This document shows positions 29,161 through 37,685 of a stretch of DNA of 64,000 nt, in pieces (the stretch's first letter is position 1; each line of letters begins with the position of its first letter). The notes under the pieces are model-generated. The model saw only the letters and a list, made by a program, of their open reading frames with translations, did not search any database and was not told the origin of the DNA. A program made the translations under genes and the position numbers. Source of the stretch: Marivita geojedonensis (GTDB lineage: Bacteria > Pseudomonadota > Alphaproteobacteria > Rhodobacterales > Rhodobacteraceae); the NCBI RefSeq assembly GCF_002115805.1, contig NZ_JFKC01000008.1:1-64000 (forward strand), given 5' to 3'.

Positions 29161-31272
29161 TTAGGTTGCGAGGGCAGCGGCGGTCAGGGCGTCGGGTGTG
29201 AAGGGCAGACGCCGCATGCGAAGTCCGGTTGCGTCATATACGGCATTGGCAATCGCAGCGAGGGTTGGGCCGGGGGAGGCTTCGCCCGCACCTACAGACG
29301 GGTCGCCGGGGCGTTCGATCAGGTCTGTATGGATGGCCGGAACCTCCGGAAATCGCAGAACCCGATAGCTGTCCCAGTCGCGTGATGTGACACCATCGCG
29401 ATCCCACGTTACGGCTTCGTGCAGCGCCCAACTTGCCGCCTGCAGGAAGCCACCTTCCAACTGAGCAATTAAACCGTCCCGGTCTACGATCCTCCCGGCG
29501 TCGGCTGCAATCCATGCCGTTTGAAGCTTGATTTCAGCGGCATCATTGACTGTCAGATCGACCGCGACAGCAACCCGGGTCATGGCGTTCTTGTATTGAC
29601 CATATGCAATGCCGCGGCCACATCCCTCTGCTTTCGGATGTCTGGAAAGGGCCGCTTCCAACCTGTCCAGAAGTGAGAGCGCCCGCGGATCGGTCAGATG
29701 AAACCGCCGATAGTCAAAGGCGTCTTGTCCTGACAGTTGCGCGATTTCATCGATAAAACTTTCGATACCGAACACGTTCAGAGCCGCCCCCAAGCACCGC
29801 AGTGCCGAGGTGCGCAGAGGCATCTGGGTCACAAGGCTCTTGACGAAACGGGTTTCGGGGATGTCGTAAATCGGGTTGAGATTCCGATGCAATCCGCCCT
29901 GCCGGTTCATGTTCGGCGCACCGGGCTGCGGCCCGACAGAAGCCTCTCGGTAGTGATTAGCCAACAGCTTGGCCGGGCCAGCCCTGTCAGGGCCTGACCG
30001 GGGACGTCCGCGAAACGTACCGCCGATTGCCTCAGCCGAAAACGCTGCCAGTCGCCCATCAGTGCCAAGTTTCGCCGACAGTTCTACAGCGCTTGCCGGC
30101 CCATAAGGCTCCCATGCGTGTTCGTCATCGCGTGTCCATTTGAGCAACACGGGTGAGCCCTGCAACACCATCGCCAGAAGCGCGGCTTCATACGCAGCGT
30201 CGTCGGCACCGTTGTGACCGTAGCAACCGGACCCCGGCATATAGCTGATCACCACATTTTCCGGCGCGAGGTCCAGACTTTCCGCAATGCTTTCCCGCAG
30301 AATGTAAATGCCTTGCGAATGGCTCGTGATTTCAAGCTTAGTCCCGTCCCAGACAGCCATTGCCGCCGATGGCCCAAGTGCGCCGTGCATTGTGAATGGG
30401 CGTTCATACCGTGCGCAAACATCCACAACCCGCAACGGTTCCGGTACGGGAGCATCGGTTCGCGGGCTGCCGTCGATCACGGCCAGACGTGTCGCATTCT
30501 CGCGGGTGAGCAGATTGAACACATCGCCTTCGGGCAAGCTTTCCGTGACGTTCCAACGACATGCTCCTGACAGCCGCTGTGCCGCACGAATGACCGGCCA
30601 TTCCCGTGGCCCTGCGACGGCGAGAAAACTGCCGTCCCGGATCACTTTGATCCCGGAGCTTTCCAGAGCCTCAACAGTTTTGGTGTCCACGTCTTCAAGC
30701 CATGCGCGGGCATGGGGCGGCCGGGGGACACGCGCGTGAAGCATATTCGGAACATCAAGATCGTGCAGAAACCGGTAGGTTCCACGCACGAGTTCGGTCA
30801 GTCCGCGCATCGGAAAACCAACACCGTCGGTTTGTGGCATCAGAGGAGCGCTCTCGTCCACGGGCTGCCTGAAGTCCACCTCAACTGCGAGATCGAGGAT
30901 CGAAAGAGGAAGGTTGCTGCCAGGAGCTTGAAAGGCGCCATCTTCCAACCGAAGGTCTTCAGGCCTTCCACCGATACGCGCGAGCGCCATATTCGTAGCC
31001 GCCTTCCGCAAGGTCGCCGCTGCAAGTCTCAGCGCATATCCAGACTGTTCGATCGAATTACTGCCAGAGGTCATGCCTTCGTCGGGGCTACGATCCGTAC
31101 GCACGGTTTCGACCTCAATCGCATCGCTCGGCAGGGTCAGTTCCTGACGCACGATCCCAACAAGCGCGGTTGATATCCGTTGGCCGATATCGACCTTCCC
31201 GGTCCGCACATAAAGTCGCCCGTCTTTGAGCGTCAGCCAGTCGGACAGTAGCGGATAGTCTTTCAGACTCAT
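29161..31272 (-). CDS. Molybdenum hydroxylase large subunit (IorB/nicotinate dehydrogenase-like)
   Basis: This 703-residue aldehyde oxidase/xanthine dehydrogenase family subunit binds molybdopterin. The layout (early GQRISTALVGIVRQEL and DEGMTSGSNSIEQSG, later GSGCYGHNGADDAAYEA, and a C-terminal GAGEASPGPTLAAIANAVYDATG with the catalytic Glu) matches the two-subunit branch that includes isoquinoline oxidoreductase IorB and nicotinate dehydrogenase. Those enzymes lack the FAD subunit and hydroxylate N-heteroaromatic rings. No C-terminal cytochrome c domain is present. It overlaps the Fe-S subunit gene by four bases. The substrate here is unknown. Confidence 0.85.
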   Translation of the reverse strand: MSLKDYPLLSDWLTLKDGRLYVRTGKVDIGQRISTALVGIVRQELTLPSDAIEVETVRTDRSPDEGMTSGSNSIEQSGYALRLAAATLRKAATNMALARIGGRPEDLRLEDGAFQAPGSNLPLSILDLAVEVDFRQPVDESAPLMPQTDGVGFPMRGLTELVRGTYRFLHDLDVPNMLHARVPRPPHARAWLEDVDTKTVEALESSGIKVIRDGSFLAVAGPREWPVIRAAQRLSGACRWNVTESLPEGDVFNLLTRENATRLAVIDGSPRTDAPVPEPLRVVDVCARYERPFTMHGALGPSAAMAVWDGTKLEITSHSQGIYILRESIAESLDLAPENVVISYMPGSGCYGHNGADDAAYEAALLAMVLQGSPVLLKWTRDDEHAWEPYGPASAVELSAKLGTDGRLAAFSAEAIGGTFRGRPRSGPDRAGPAKLLANHYREASVGPQPGAPNMNRQGGLHRNLNPIYDIPETRFVKSLVTQMPLRTSALRCLGAALNVFGIESFIDEIAQLSGQDAFDYRRFHLTDPRALSLLDRLEAALSRHPKAEGCGRGIAYGQYKNAMTRVAVAVDLTVNDAAEIKLQTAWIAADAGRIVDRDGLIAQLEGGFLQAASWALHEAVTWDRDGVTSRDWDSYRVLRFPEVPAIHTDLIERPGDPSVGAGEASPGPTLAAIANAVYDATGLRMRRLPFTPDALTAAALAT

Positions 31273-31727
31273 GGCGTACTGGTCGCGATCTCTACGGCCT
31301 CAAGGACCCGGGGGTGTGCTCCGCAACGGCAGAGATGCGGTTCAAGAGCCGCCTTTGCCTCTTCGCGGGAGACGGGTCTTCCCACAAGGGCAAGCGCCGT
31401 AGCCGCCACCACAAGCCCTGACGTGCAGTATCCGCATTGCGCGGCATTTGCAGCGACGAACGCATCCTGAACCCGACGGCCTTCTGCAATGTCCGCAACG
31501 CCTTCGACAGTGACGATTTCTCGCCCCTCAAATGTCGCAGCGGGTGCGACGCAGGACAGCGTCGCTTCACCGTCAACCAGCACCGCACAGGCCCCGCATT
31601 GTTCAAGCCCGCAACCCAGCTTCGCGCCCTTCAGCTTGAGCTCGTCCCGCAGCACAAACAGCAGCGGAGTTTCGGGATCAGAGGCGATTACACAGTCCTC
31701 ACCGTTTATGCGAAGAGTCAGACTCAT
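31269..31727 (-). CDS. Molybdenum hydroxylase small (2 x 2Fe-2S) subunit
   Basis: This 152-residue iron-sulfur partner of the large subunit has the first cluster at CGLEQCGACAV with a fourth cysteine in TLSCVAP, and the second at CGYCTSG with CRCGAH. The ATG at 31727 overlaps the OsmC stop as ATGA, so I prefer it to the in-frame start six codons upstream. Electron exit from this two-subunit enzyme is not encoded nearby. Confidence 0.9.
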   Translation of the reverse strand: MSLTLRINGEDCVIASDPETPLLFVLRDELKLKGAKLGCGLEQCGACAVLVDGEATLSCVAPAATFEGREIVTVEGVADIAEGRRVQDAFVAANAAQCGYCTSGLVVAATALALVGRPVSREEAKAALEPHLCRCGAHPRVLEAVEIATSTP

Positions 31728-32200
31728 GTGGCGACCTTCTCCCATGTCACATCAAGCACGACATCCGCAGAGCGGAACAGGTTCATCACCGGGCACCGGT
31801 GTTCGACATTTCGCGCCAGACGATCCAGCCTGTCCTGCGGTTCATTGGTGTGGACACGGATCTTTAGGCGCACCCAGTTGAAATAGGGCCGCACGCCCTG
31901 TACTCCCCTCGATCCGCGCTGGTCGACTTCGCCATCAGCTTCGATATCCACGCCGGAGTAATCAAACCGCATCGCCTCGGCGCATCGGTTGATGATGACC
32001 CCCTCGCACCCCAATAGAGATGACAGACACATTTCAAGCGGCGTCGGCCCGGTGTTCGTTTCTTTTTCGTCCGAAACGAGCACATGATCTCGTACCATCA
32101 TGACAGTTCGCGTGGACGCTTCGTTGCGGGCGACAACCCTGCGGATGCCCAGCGCCTTTGTGTCCGGATCAACGCTAGGCGGAAGAAGATCGTCCGTCAT
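31724..32200 (-). CDS. OsmC-family protein
   Basis: This 158-residue OsmC/Ohr-fold protein has the two conserved cysteines (LLGCEGV near residue 66 and EHRCPVMN near 137). Family members reduce organic hydroperoxides or act as YhfA-type proteins with unknown substrates. It overlaps both neighbours by four bases, so it is part of the hydroxylase operon. It may deal with peroxides or sulfur species formed by the pathway, which is inference. Confidence 0.85.
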   Translation of the reverse strand: MTDDLLPPSVDPDTKALGIRRVVARNEASTRTVMMVRDHVLVSDEKETNTGPTPLEMCLSSLLGCEGVIINRCAEAMRFDYSGVDIEADGEVDQRGSRGVQGVRPYFNWVRLKIRVHTNEPQDRLDRLARNVEHRCPVMNLFRSADVVLDVTWEKVAT

Positions 32201-33456
32201 AGCGTCATCTCCAGGATTTCGAGCCCCCGATTGCGGTCGAGAAGGTAAATCAAACCCTGGTCGTCCACATCGACGTCATTTGACTGCGGCGCGCGCCCAT
32301 CGGGGTATTCGGGCATGTAATGCGCCACTTCGACAGGCAGCAGCGGATCAGAAAGATCAAGAACTCGTAACCCGCCGGCAAACCATGTTGCATAGACCAA
32401 CGTCGAATCCAGCTTTTCACGGAACTGATGCGCACCAAACCTGACACCCGGCTCTCCGACCCAGGGACTGGCGCGCTCGGAAAGGTCCCAAGCGGTCACC
32501 GGTTCAATCCGGTCCATGTCGGTCACATCCAAAACCCAGATGAACCCGTGCAAACGGCCAGGTTTGTGGTCGTGTTCTTCGTCGATGGCTACCGCGTAGC
32601 GGCGATCATCGATTTCTTTCGACAGAGGCATGACCGTATGTGTCGGCTCCGGGATCGCCGCAGGCCAGACATAACTGGCCTTCAGTTTCGGCGCGGTGAT
32701 ATCGCTGGCGTCGAGAACCCTCATTCCTGCATGCCAGACCGCTGCCCAAAGCTCATCCCCGACCCGCATCGCGTGATGAAGTCTGTGACTGTAGCCTTTG
32801 CCCGTTGGGGTTTCCCCAGCGGCGACATGCTGACCAGGCATGTGCCATCGCGAGACCTCGGTCGGGTTCGTTGGATCGGACAAATCATAGATCACGAGGA
32901 TGTTGCCGACATACCCCTCCATCTCGGTGGAGATGTAGGCATAGTTTTCGTCCATGTCGAAACGATGCACACCAAACCCATGGGTTCTGACGTAGGAAAG
33001 AAGTTTCGGATTGGATTTGTCGGAAATATCCCAGACGCGGAAACCACCGGAGTGATACCCCCGTTCCAACGCGTCTTCGAGCACCGGAATATCCGCGAGT
33101 TCGACACCGAGTTCCGCTGCGATGGCGGCATCTTCCAGACCCGCAGCACGCAGACCCGCAATGCGGTCGCCCTTTCGCAGAAAATGACGGCGGTCCATTT
33201 CGACATTCGTGATCATGATGTCGCCTGCGACACGCACCTTATGAGTATGTGACCATTCGTCAGGCGGCGCGACGTGCGCAACAACCGTCGGGTTGGTCGG
33301 ATCACGGACATCTATGATGGATGTTCCCTTGGGGGGTTTCATGTGCCCAACAAAGGCATAGCCGTCCTGAACCACAACCTGGCCGCCACCCTCGATATCG
33401 AGGCCACCGAGACGGCGAATGTTACGCGACAATTCGTATTCGATTTCCCGTTTCAT
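32197..33456 (-). CDS. LVIVD-repeat beta-propeller-like protein
   Basis: The protein has 419 residues with several LVIVD-type repeats of the form xxIIDVRDPTNPTVVAHV, FRVWDISDKSNPKLLSYV, LVIYDLSDPTNPTEVSRW, MRVLDASDITAPKLKASY and LRVLDLSDPLLPVEVAHY. Such repeats probably build a beta-propeller. No signal peptide is visible. An insert at about residues 95-130 breaks the repeat pattern. The ATG at 33456 overlaps the tctA stop; the frame runs open far upstream but inside tctA, so that part is not coding. LVIVD proteins have no agreed function and often neighbour catabolic enzymes. Confidence 0.85.
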   Translation of the reverse strand: MKREIEYELSRNIRRLGGLDIEGGGQVVVQDGYAFVGHMKPPKGTSIIDVRDPTNPTVVAHVAPPDEWSHTHKVRVAGDIMITNVEMDRRHFLRKGDRIAGLRAAGLEDAAIAAELGVELADIPVLEDALERGYHSGGFRVWDISDKSNPKLLSYVRTHGFGVHRFDMDENYAYISTEMEGYVGNILVIYDLSDPTNPTEVSRWHMPGQHVAAGETPTGKGYSHRLHHAMRVGDELWAAVWHAGMRVLDASDITAPKLKASYVWPAAIPEPTHTVMPLSKEIDDRRYAVAIDEEHDHKPGRLHGFIWVLDVTDMDRIEPVTAWDLSERASPWVGEPGVRFGAHQFREKLDSTLVYATWFAGGLRVLDLSDPLLPVEVAHYMPEYPDGRAPQSNDVDVDDQGLIYLLDRNRGLEILEMTL

Positions 33457-34967
33457 TCCGCTGGCACCTCTTCGTTGCGACGCGCCCTGCGCCATTTCAG
33501 AATGATGGGCAGCATCAATGACAGGAACAGTGACACCCAGAGAATGTTGCCGAGCGTCGAAGAGAACAGGACGAAGACATCGCCATCCGATTTCTTGAGG
33601 GCCAGCAGGAAGTACCGTTCGAGAAGCGGCCCCAGGATGACGCCAATCAAGATGGCCGCCACATGGTAGCCGGTGCGGCGCGCGATATAGCCCAGCACAC
33701 CAAAGCAAAGTGCAAGGTACATATCGAACATGTACTCGCGGGGAACAAAACCACCCACGAGTGTGAAGGAGATAATGAGCGGCGCGAGATATATCGTCGG
33801 GATTGTCGTGACGTGGCTCATGTAGCGCGACAGCGGCAGGATTGTGAGGAACATGATGAGGTAGCTGACCGCCATCGCCATGAACATTCCATAGCCGACT
33901 TTGGGCTGGTTTTCGAAAAGGGCCGGGCCAAAGCTCACGCCGTGGAATTGCATCACGACAAGCATGATTGCTGCTGTCGCACCGCCGGGAATGCCAAGCA
34001 CCAACAGCGGCACAAGCGTTCCTGAGGTCACACCATTGTTCGCGCTTTCCGGCGCGATCAGACCTTCCGGGTGGCCGGTGCCGTATTTCTCGGGAGTCTT
34101 TGAATACGTCCGCGACTGCTGATAGGCTACAAAGCTGGCAATCGACGCGCCTGCGCCAGGCACAACACCAATCGCCAGCCCGATCACCGACGTCCATACA
34201 ATGTGCCACCAACGCTTGAGCGCAATGCCGACGCCTTCAATCGTATCGTGCCAGTTTGGATGTTTGGGCTCGGCATCTTCGCTGATGATCACACGCTTTT
34301 CGATGATGATGAACGCCTCGCTTACAGCGAACAAGCCGACCAGCGCGGGGATCAACGGCACACCGTCATACAACTCCAAAAAGCCCATGGTCCCACGGGG
34401 GGTCGCGTAGACGACATCCGTTCCGATCGACCCGATCATCAGTCCGAAAAAGCCTGCGATCAGCCCTTTGAGCAAATCCTGTGCGGCAATGGATGCGATG
34501 AGCGAGATGCCGAATAGCATCACAACGATCATTTCGACCGAGTGCATGTAGAACCCGACCCGTGCGAGGATTGGCATCGTTGCAAGCGCAATGATTGTGG
34601 TCAGCAGGCCACCGATACAGGACGCAACGAAGGAAATCGATAAAGCCTGCTGGCCTTTGCCCGCTTTGGCCATTGGATATCCGTCAAGCGGTGTCGCTGC
34701 CGCCCCGGCTGTTCCGGGAATATTGACTAGGATGGCCGGAATTCCAGCGCCCATCCGCGCCGCACAATAGAGCGACACCATGAAGACGATCCCGGTCTCA
34801 AGATCCATTGCGAGGGTGAGCGGCATCAGAATGATGATCGTGTTCGCCGCCGAGAAGCCTGGAATACCGCCAACGATCAGGCCAAGAAAGATCGTGGGAA
34901 CGATCACCCACCAATAGGCAATCGTTTCGAAGAAGACTTCCGTAAGGATGGTTGCGGTCTCACCCAT
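33453..34967 (-). CDS. tctA: Tripartite tricarboxylate transporter large permease TctA
   Basis: This 504-residue membrane protein has about 11-12 hydrophobic segments. Both TctA signature loops are present: GGIPGFSAANTIIILMPLT near residue 33 and GVVPGAGASIASFVAYQQS near 258, followed by NNGVTSGTLVPLLVLGIPGG. It forms the proton- or sodium-driven channel with TctB and takes substrate from the periplasmic TctC. It overlaps tctB by eight bases. Confidence 0.93.
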   Translation of the reverse strand: MGETATILTEVFFETIAYWWVIVPTIFLGLIVGGIPGFSAANTIIILMPLTLAMDLETGIVFMVSLYCAARMGAGIPAILVNIPGTAGAAATPLDGYPMAKAGKGQQALSISFVASCIGGLLTTIIALATMPILARVGFYMHSVEMIVVMLFGISLIASIAAQDLLKGLIAGFFGLMIGSIGTDVVYATPRGTMGFLELYDGVPLIPALVGLFAVSEAFIIIEKRVIISEDAEPKHPNWHDTIEGVGIALKRWWHIVWTSVIGLAIGVVPGAGASIASFVAYQQSRTYSKTPEKYGTGHPEGLIAPESANNGVTSGTLVPLLVLGIPGGATAAIMLVVMQFHGVSFGPALFENQPKVGYGMFMAMAVSYLIMFLTILPLSRYMSHVTTIPTIYLAPLIISFTLVGGFVPREYMFDMYLALCFGVLGYIARRTGYHVAAILIGVILGPLLERYFLLALKKSDGDVFVLFSSTLGNILWVSLFLSLMLPIILKWRRARRNEEVPAE

Positions 34968-35478
34968 TGGACAACAGAGCCTCCATCGTGATTTCGAACC
35001 ATCCGCGCGGGAACCTTGTGTCGAATGCCCAGATGAACAAAGCCCAACCAGCGACTGAAATCACGGCGGCCAATCCCGTAATCATGGCCAACCGTCGGCC
35101 CTTGCCAAGGATCGCCATGCTTACAAGCAGAAACAGAAAGGTTGTAAGCGTGAAGCCGAGGTGATCGATCAGAACACAAAAGCCGAGCGTCGCCCCCAGA
35201 AATCCGATGCGCCCGGTTCGAATGTCATCCCTGTTCACGAGAGTGGAAAAGCCAAGTGAGCCTTCCCGGTTCGCCAACATCCGTACACAGTTCAGGATGA
35301 AGATCCCGCAGACGAGAAGCAGGATTCCCCCTACGAGAAAGGCGCTTACCTGCGCAGTCCATGGAGAATTCCAGATCGTGCTGAAGTAATACAGCGTGAA
35401 AGCTATGGCCATTACAGGAATGACCAGCTCAGCGCCGAGCTGACGGCTCTTTTCAACCTTTTGCGGTTTCATCGACAA
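34960..35478 (-). CDS. tctB: Tripartite tricarboxylate transporter small subunit TctB
   Basis: The protein has 172 residues with four hydrophobic segments, matching the TctB/DUF1468 pattern, and the final Gly/Ala/Trp-rich segment (AAVISVAGWALFIWAFDTRFPRG region) close to the end. It is the small membrane partner of TctA and lies 58 bases after tctC. Confidence 0.9.
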   Translation of the reverse strand: MSMKPQKVEKSRQLGAELVIPVMAIAFTLYYFSTIWNSPWTAQVSAFLVGGILLLVCGIFILNCVRMLANREGSLGFSTLVNRDDIRTGRIGFLGATLGFCVLIDHLGFTLTTFLFLLVSMAILGKGRRLAMITGLAAVISVAGWALFIWAFDTRFPRGWFEITMEALLSNG

Positions 35479-35536
35479 TCCATTTGCTTGAAGGTGGCCG
35501 GCGCACCCCTCAGAACGCCGGCCGATATGTGCTGCC

Positions 35537-36532
35537 TTACGCGCCGGTCAGAAGCGGCTTGTATTTGGCTCCGAGTTCAAGCATCGCCTGCATGAACTCT
35601 GCACATTCTTCGACACCGCCGTAGCTGAGGTATTCAGGGGTGCCGCCAAGGCTGACATAGGACTCCAGCAGGCGCGGGTCCTCGAACGTCGCCTTGAATG
35701 ACTCCTGCAGTTTGGCGAACCGATCAGGATAGTCCTCAGCCGCCTTGCGATGGATAGCGAAGGCCCGGCTTGAGAGCATCTCAGGCAGATTGGTGCCAAA
35801 CGCATCGTTCATGCTTGGCGCATTGTCGAGCGCCTCGCCAACGCGGTTTTCACCGAACACGAGCAGGGTTTTCACCGCATCGCCAGCAGCAATCACCGAC
35901 CCAGATGTCAGTACCGAGAAATCGACTTCGCCCGTCACCGCGCCAGCAACCGTGTTCTTGCCGCCTGAAAGCGGGATCAGGTTGAATTGCGCACCTGTCG
36001 CTTCACCCAGTGCAAGCAGACCGATCGAGGCCGGATGCGCCATTCGGCTTGTGCCGACGTTCAGTTTACGCTCTTTGCCGGCTGCGATGATGTCGTCCAT
36101 CGTCTGCAATCCGCTCTCGGCACCGACGAACAGACATCCCGGGTCGACGTCCACCCGACCGAAGTAGAAGTAGTCATCAACCGAAAAGTTCGATGGTTCC
36201 TGCATCGCCCAGTTCAGAACCTCAGGTCCCATATTGCCGAAGATAAGGCTGTAGCAATCGGGCTCTTCCTTGCCCATGTACACCTCGTACCCAACGCGGC
36301 CCGATGCCCCCGGAAAGAAGCCGGGTTCGAAATCAGTGCCGAGTTTGTCTTTCCACACTTCGGCAAATGCACGGAAATTGCGGTCTGCGCCGCCGCCTTC
36401 CCGGGTCGGGATGATGACTTTGATGTTGCGTTCAGGGAAATCGGCAGCGCGCACGATGGTCGGTGCTGCCAGCGTCATTACACCTGCACCCGCGCTGGTC
36501 TTTAGAAAGCCTCTGCGATCTAGTGTCTTCAT
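35537..36532 (-). CDS. tctC: TctC/Bug-family periplasmic substrate-binding protein
   Basis: This 331-residue Bug-type receptor carries a twin-arginine-like leader (DRRGFLKTSAGAGVMTLAAP) with cleavage near RAADFP. The mature start NIKVIIPTREGGGADRNFRAF matches the usual GG-rich ligand loop near the beginning, although Bug proteins more often show PxxPGG. AGGAGGAGG precedes the ATG. Ligands of this family are carboxylates, from citrate to aromatic acids. The neighbours point to an aromatic or heteroaromatic acid here. Confidence 0.87.
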   Translation of the reverse strand: MKTLDRRGFLKTSAGAGVMTLAAPTIVRAADFPERNIKVIIPTREGGGADRNFRAFAEVWKDKLGTDFEPGFFPGASGRVGYEVYMGKEEPDCYSLIFGNMGPEVLNWAMQEPSNFSVDDYFYFGRVDVDPGCLFVGAESGLQTMDDIIAAGKERKLNVGTSRMAHPASIGLLALGEATGAQFNLIPLSGGKNTVAGAVTGEVDFSVLTSGSVIAAGDAVKTLLVFGENRVGEALDNAPSMNDAFGTNLPEMLSSRAFAIHRKAAEDYPDRFAKLQESFKATFEDPRLLESYVSLGGTPEYLSYGGVEECAEFMQAMLELGAKYKPLLTGA

Positions 36533-36638
36533 GGTCTCCTCCTCCTATCAGTCTTGGTACTCGGGTCTTTCCTTCTCTTTTTCGTTCACTCGACAACCTC
36601 ACCGGTCTGTTGTTCCGCAACGGATTCTGGGACTTCTC

Positions 36639-37679
36639 CTAGGTCTCCAGCATGGTTGCGGGGAACAGCTCTTCCGGAGCCACAATGCGCTCGGCGAGAT
36701 ACTGCTCCACCGAAAATCGGCAGACCGCCTCTAGCTCCGCGCGATTGGTTTTGAAGCCATAGCTCCAATAATCAGTCCCAAGGGCACGCAACGTGCGCTC
36801 CATGCTCGCATTCAGCCATGGCAGCGAAAGACGATTGGCATTTCCCAGCCACACCTTTCGCAGGCGCTCGATTGCGGCATCGCGAGACGCGACAAAGCCC
36901 TCGTATAACAACCGGGGTAAGTCAGGGTTCTCGAGCACAAGCGACTTACGGACCCCGATCAGGTGCATGATCGGGAAGAACCCGGTTTTCGCGTGATATT
37001 CCTGTTCAGCGGCCTCATAGTCAGGGAACAGCCGGACAAACCTATCGTCGCCATCCAAGAATGCCTGCGGCGGCTTTGGCGCCAACATCCCGTCGATCTC
37101 ACCCCGGATCAAAAGGTCCTGCAGCGTTTCCCCTTCGGAAATCGGTTCAACGATCATGCCTTCGGGCAGATCAAGTTCAAGGCGCTCACGGCGCACTCCC
37201 TGATCAAGCGCACCTGTCCGCCAATGAACGCTGCGGGCATCGACCCCGTATTCATCCGACAGTATGCCCCGCATCCATAAAGCCGCCGTCATTTGATATT
37301 CCGGGACACCTATGCGGCGACCGGCAAAATCCGCCGGGCTTTCTATTCCCGAACCTTTCCGCGCGAAATACCCAGAGTGGCGGAAGGCACGGCTGACAAA
37401 CGCCGGGATTGCGGTATATTCTCCCTCCCCTCGCGAGATCTGAAGGATGTAGCTGGAAATCGACATCTCTGTGATGTCATAGGGTGCATCGCTTACCGCC
37501 AACGGAAACAACTTCGCCGTTGGCGCAAGCACACTGTCCAACTCGACACCCGGGATGGTGACGCGACCTTCGTGCAATGCCATGACCCTGTCGTGATCCC
37601 AGCTGGCAAAGGTAAGGGATCGCTGGTCACCGCCACCTGAAGTCGGCGGCGCTTTGGTGGATGTCGCCACCTCCGACAT
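36639..37679 (-). CDS. 4,5-dihydroxyphthalate decarboxylase-like protein (NMT1/THI5 fold)
   Basis: This 346-residue protein without a signal peptide aligns in pattern with 4,5-dihydroxyphthalate decarboxylase: SLTFASWDHDRVMALHEGRV at the start, FDITEMSISSY-type motif (YDITEMSISSYI), PAFVSRAFRHS, and GILSDEYGVDARSVHWRTGA. The fold is that of periplasmic binding proteins, yet the family member in the phthalate pathway is a cytoplasmic decarboxylase. It lies six bases after the FAH-family gene. Many relatives act on unknown substrates, so the exact reaction is open. Confidence 0.78.
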   Translation of the reverse strand: MSEVATSTKAPPTSGGGDQRSLTFASWDHDRVMALHEGRVTIPGVELDSVLAPTAKLFPLAVSDAPYDITEMSISSYILQISRGEGEYTAIPAFVSRAFRHSGYFARKGSGIESPADFAGRRIGVPEYQMTAALWMRGILSDEYGVDARSVHWRTGALDQGVRRERLELDLPEGMIVEPISEGETLQDLLIRGEIDGMLAPKPPQAFLDGDDRFVRLFPDYEAAEQEYHAKTGFFPIMHLIGVRKSLVLENPDLPRLLYEGFVASRDAAIERLRKVWLGNANRLSLPWLNASMERTLRALGTDYWSYGFKTNRAELEAVCRFSVEQYLAERIVAPEELFPATMLET

Positions 37680-37685
37680 GCCGGA

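Noticed and set aside
28966-29385. Plus-strand frame spanning the gap and the end of the molybdenum hydroxylase gene
   Set aside because: More than half is antisense to the hydroxylase and no start signal is present.
32197-34212. Longer version of the LVIVD protein starting inside tctA
   Set aside because: The extra 252 residues are an out-of-frame reading of tctA. The ATGA overlap at 33456 gives a clear start.
36639-37679. Treating the dihydroxyphthalate-decarboxylase-like protein as a second periplasmic receptor
   Set aside because: The fold would allow it, but there is no signal peptide and the sequence pattern follows the decarboxylase branch.
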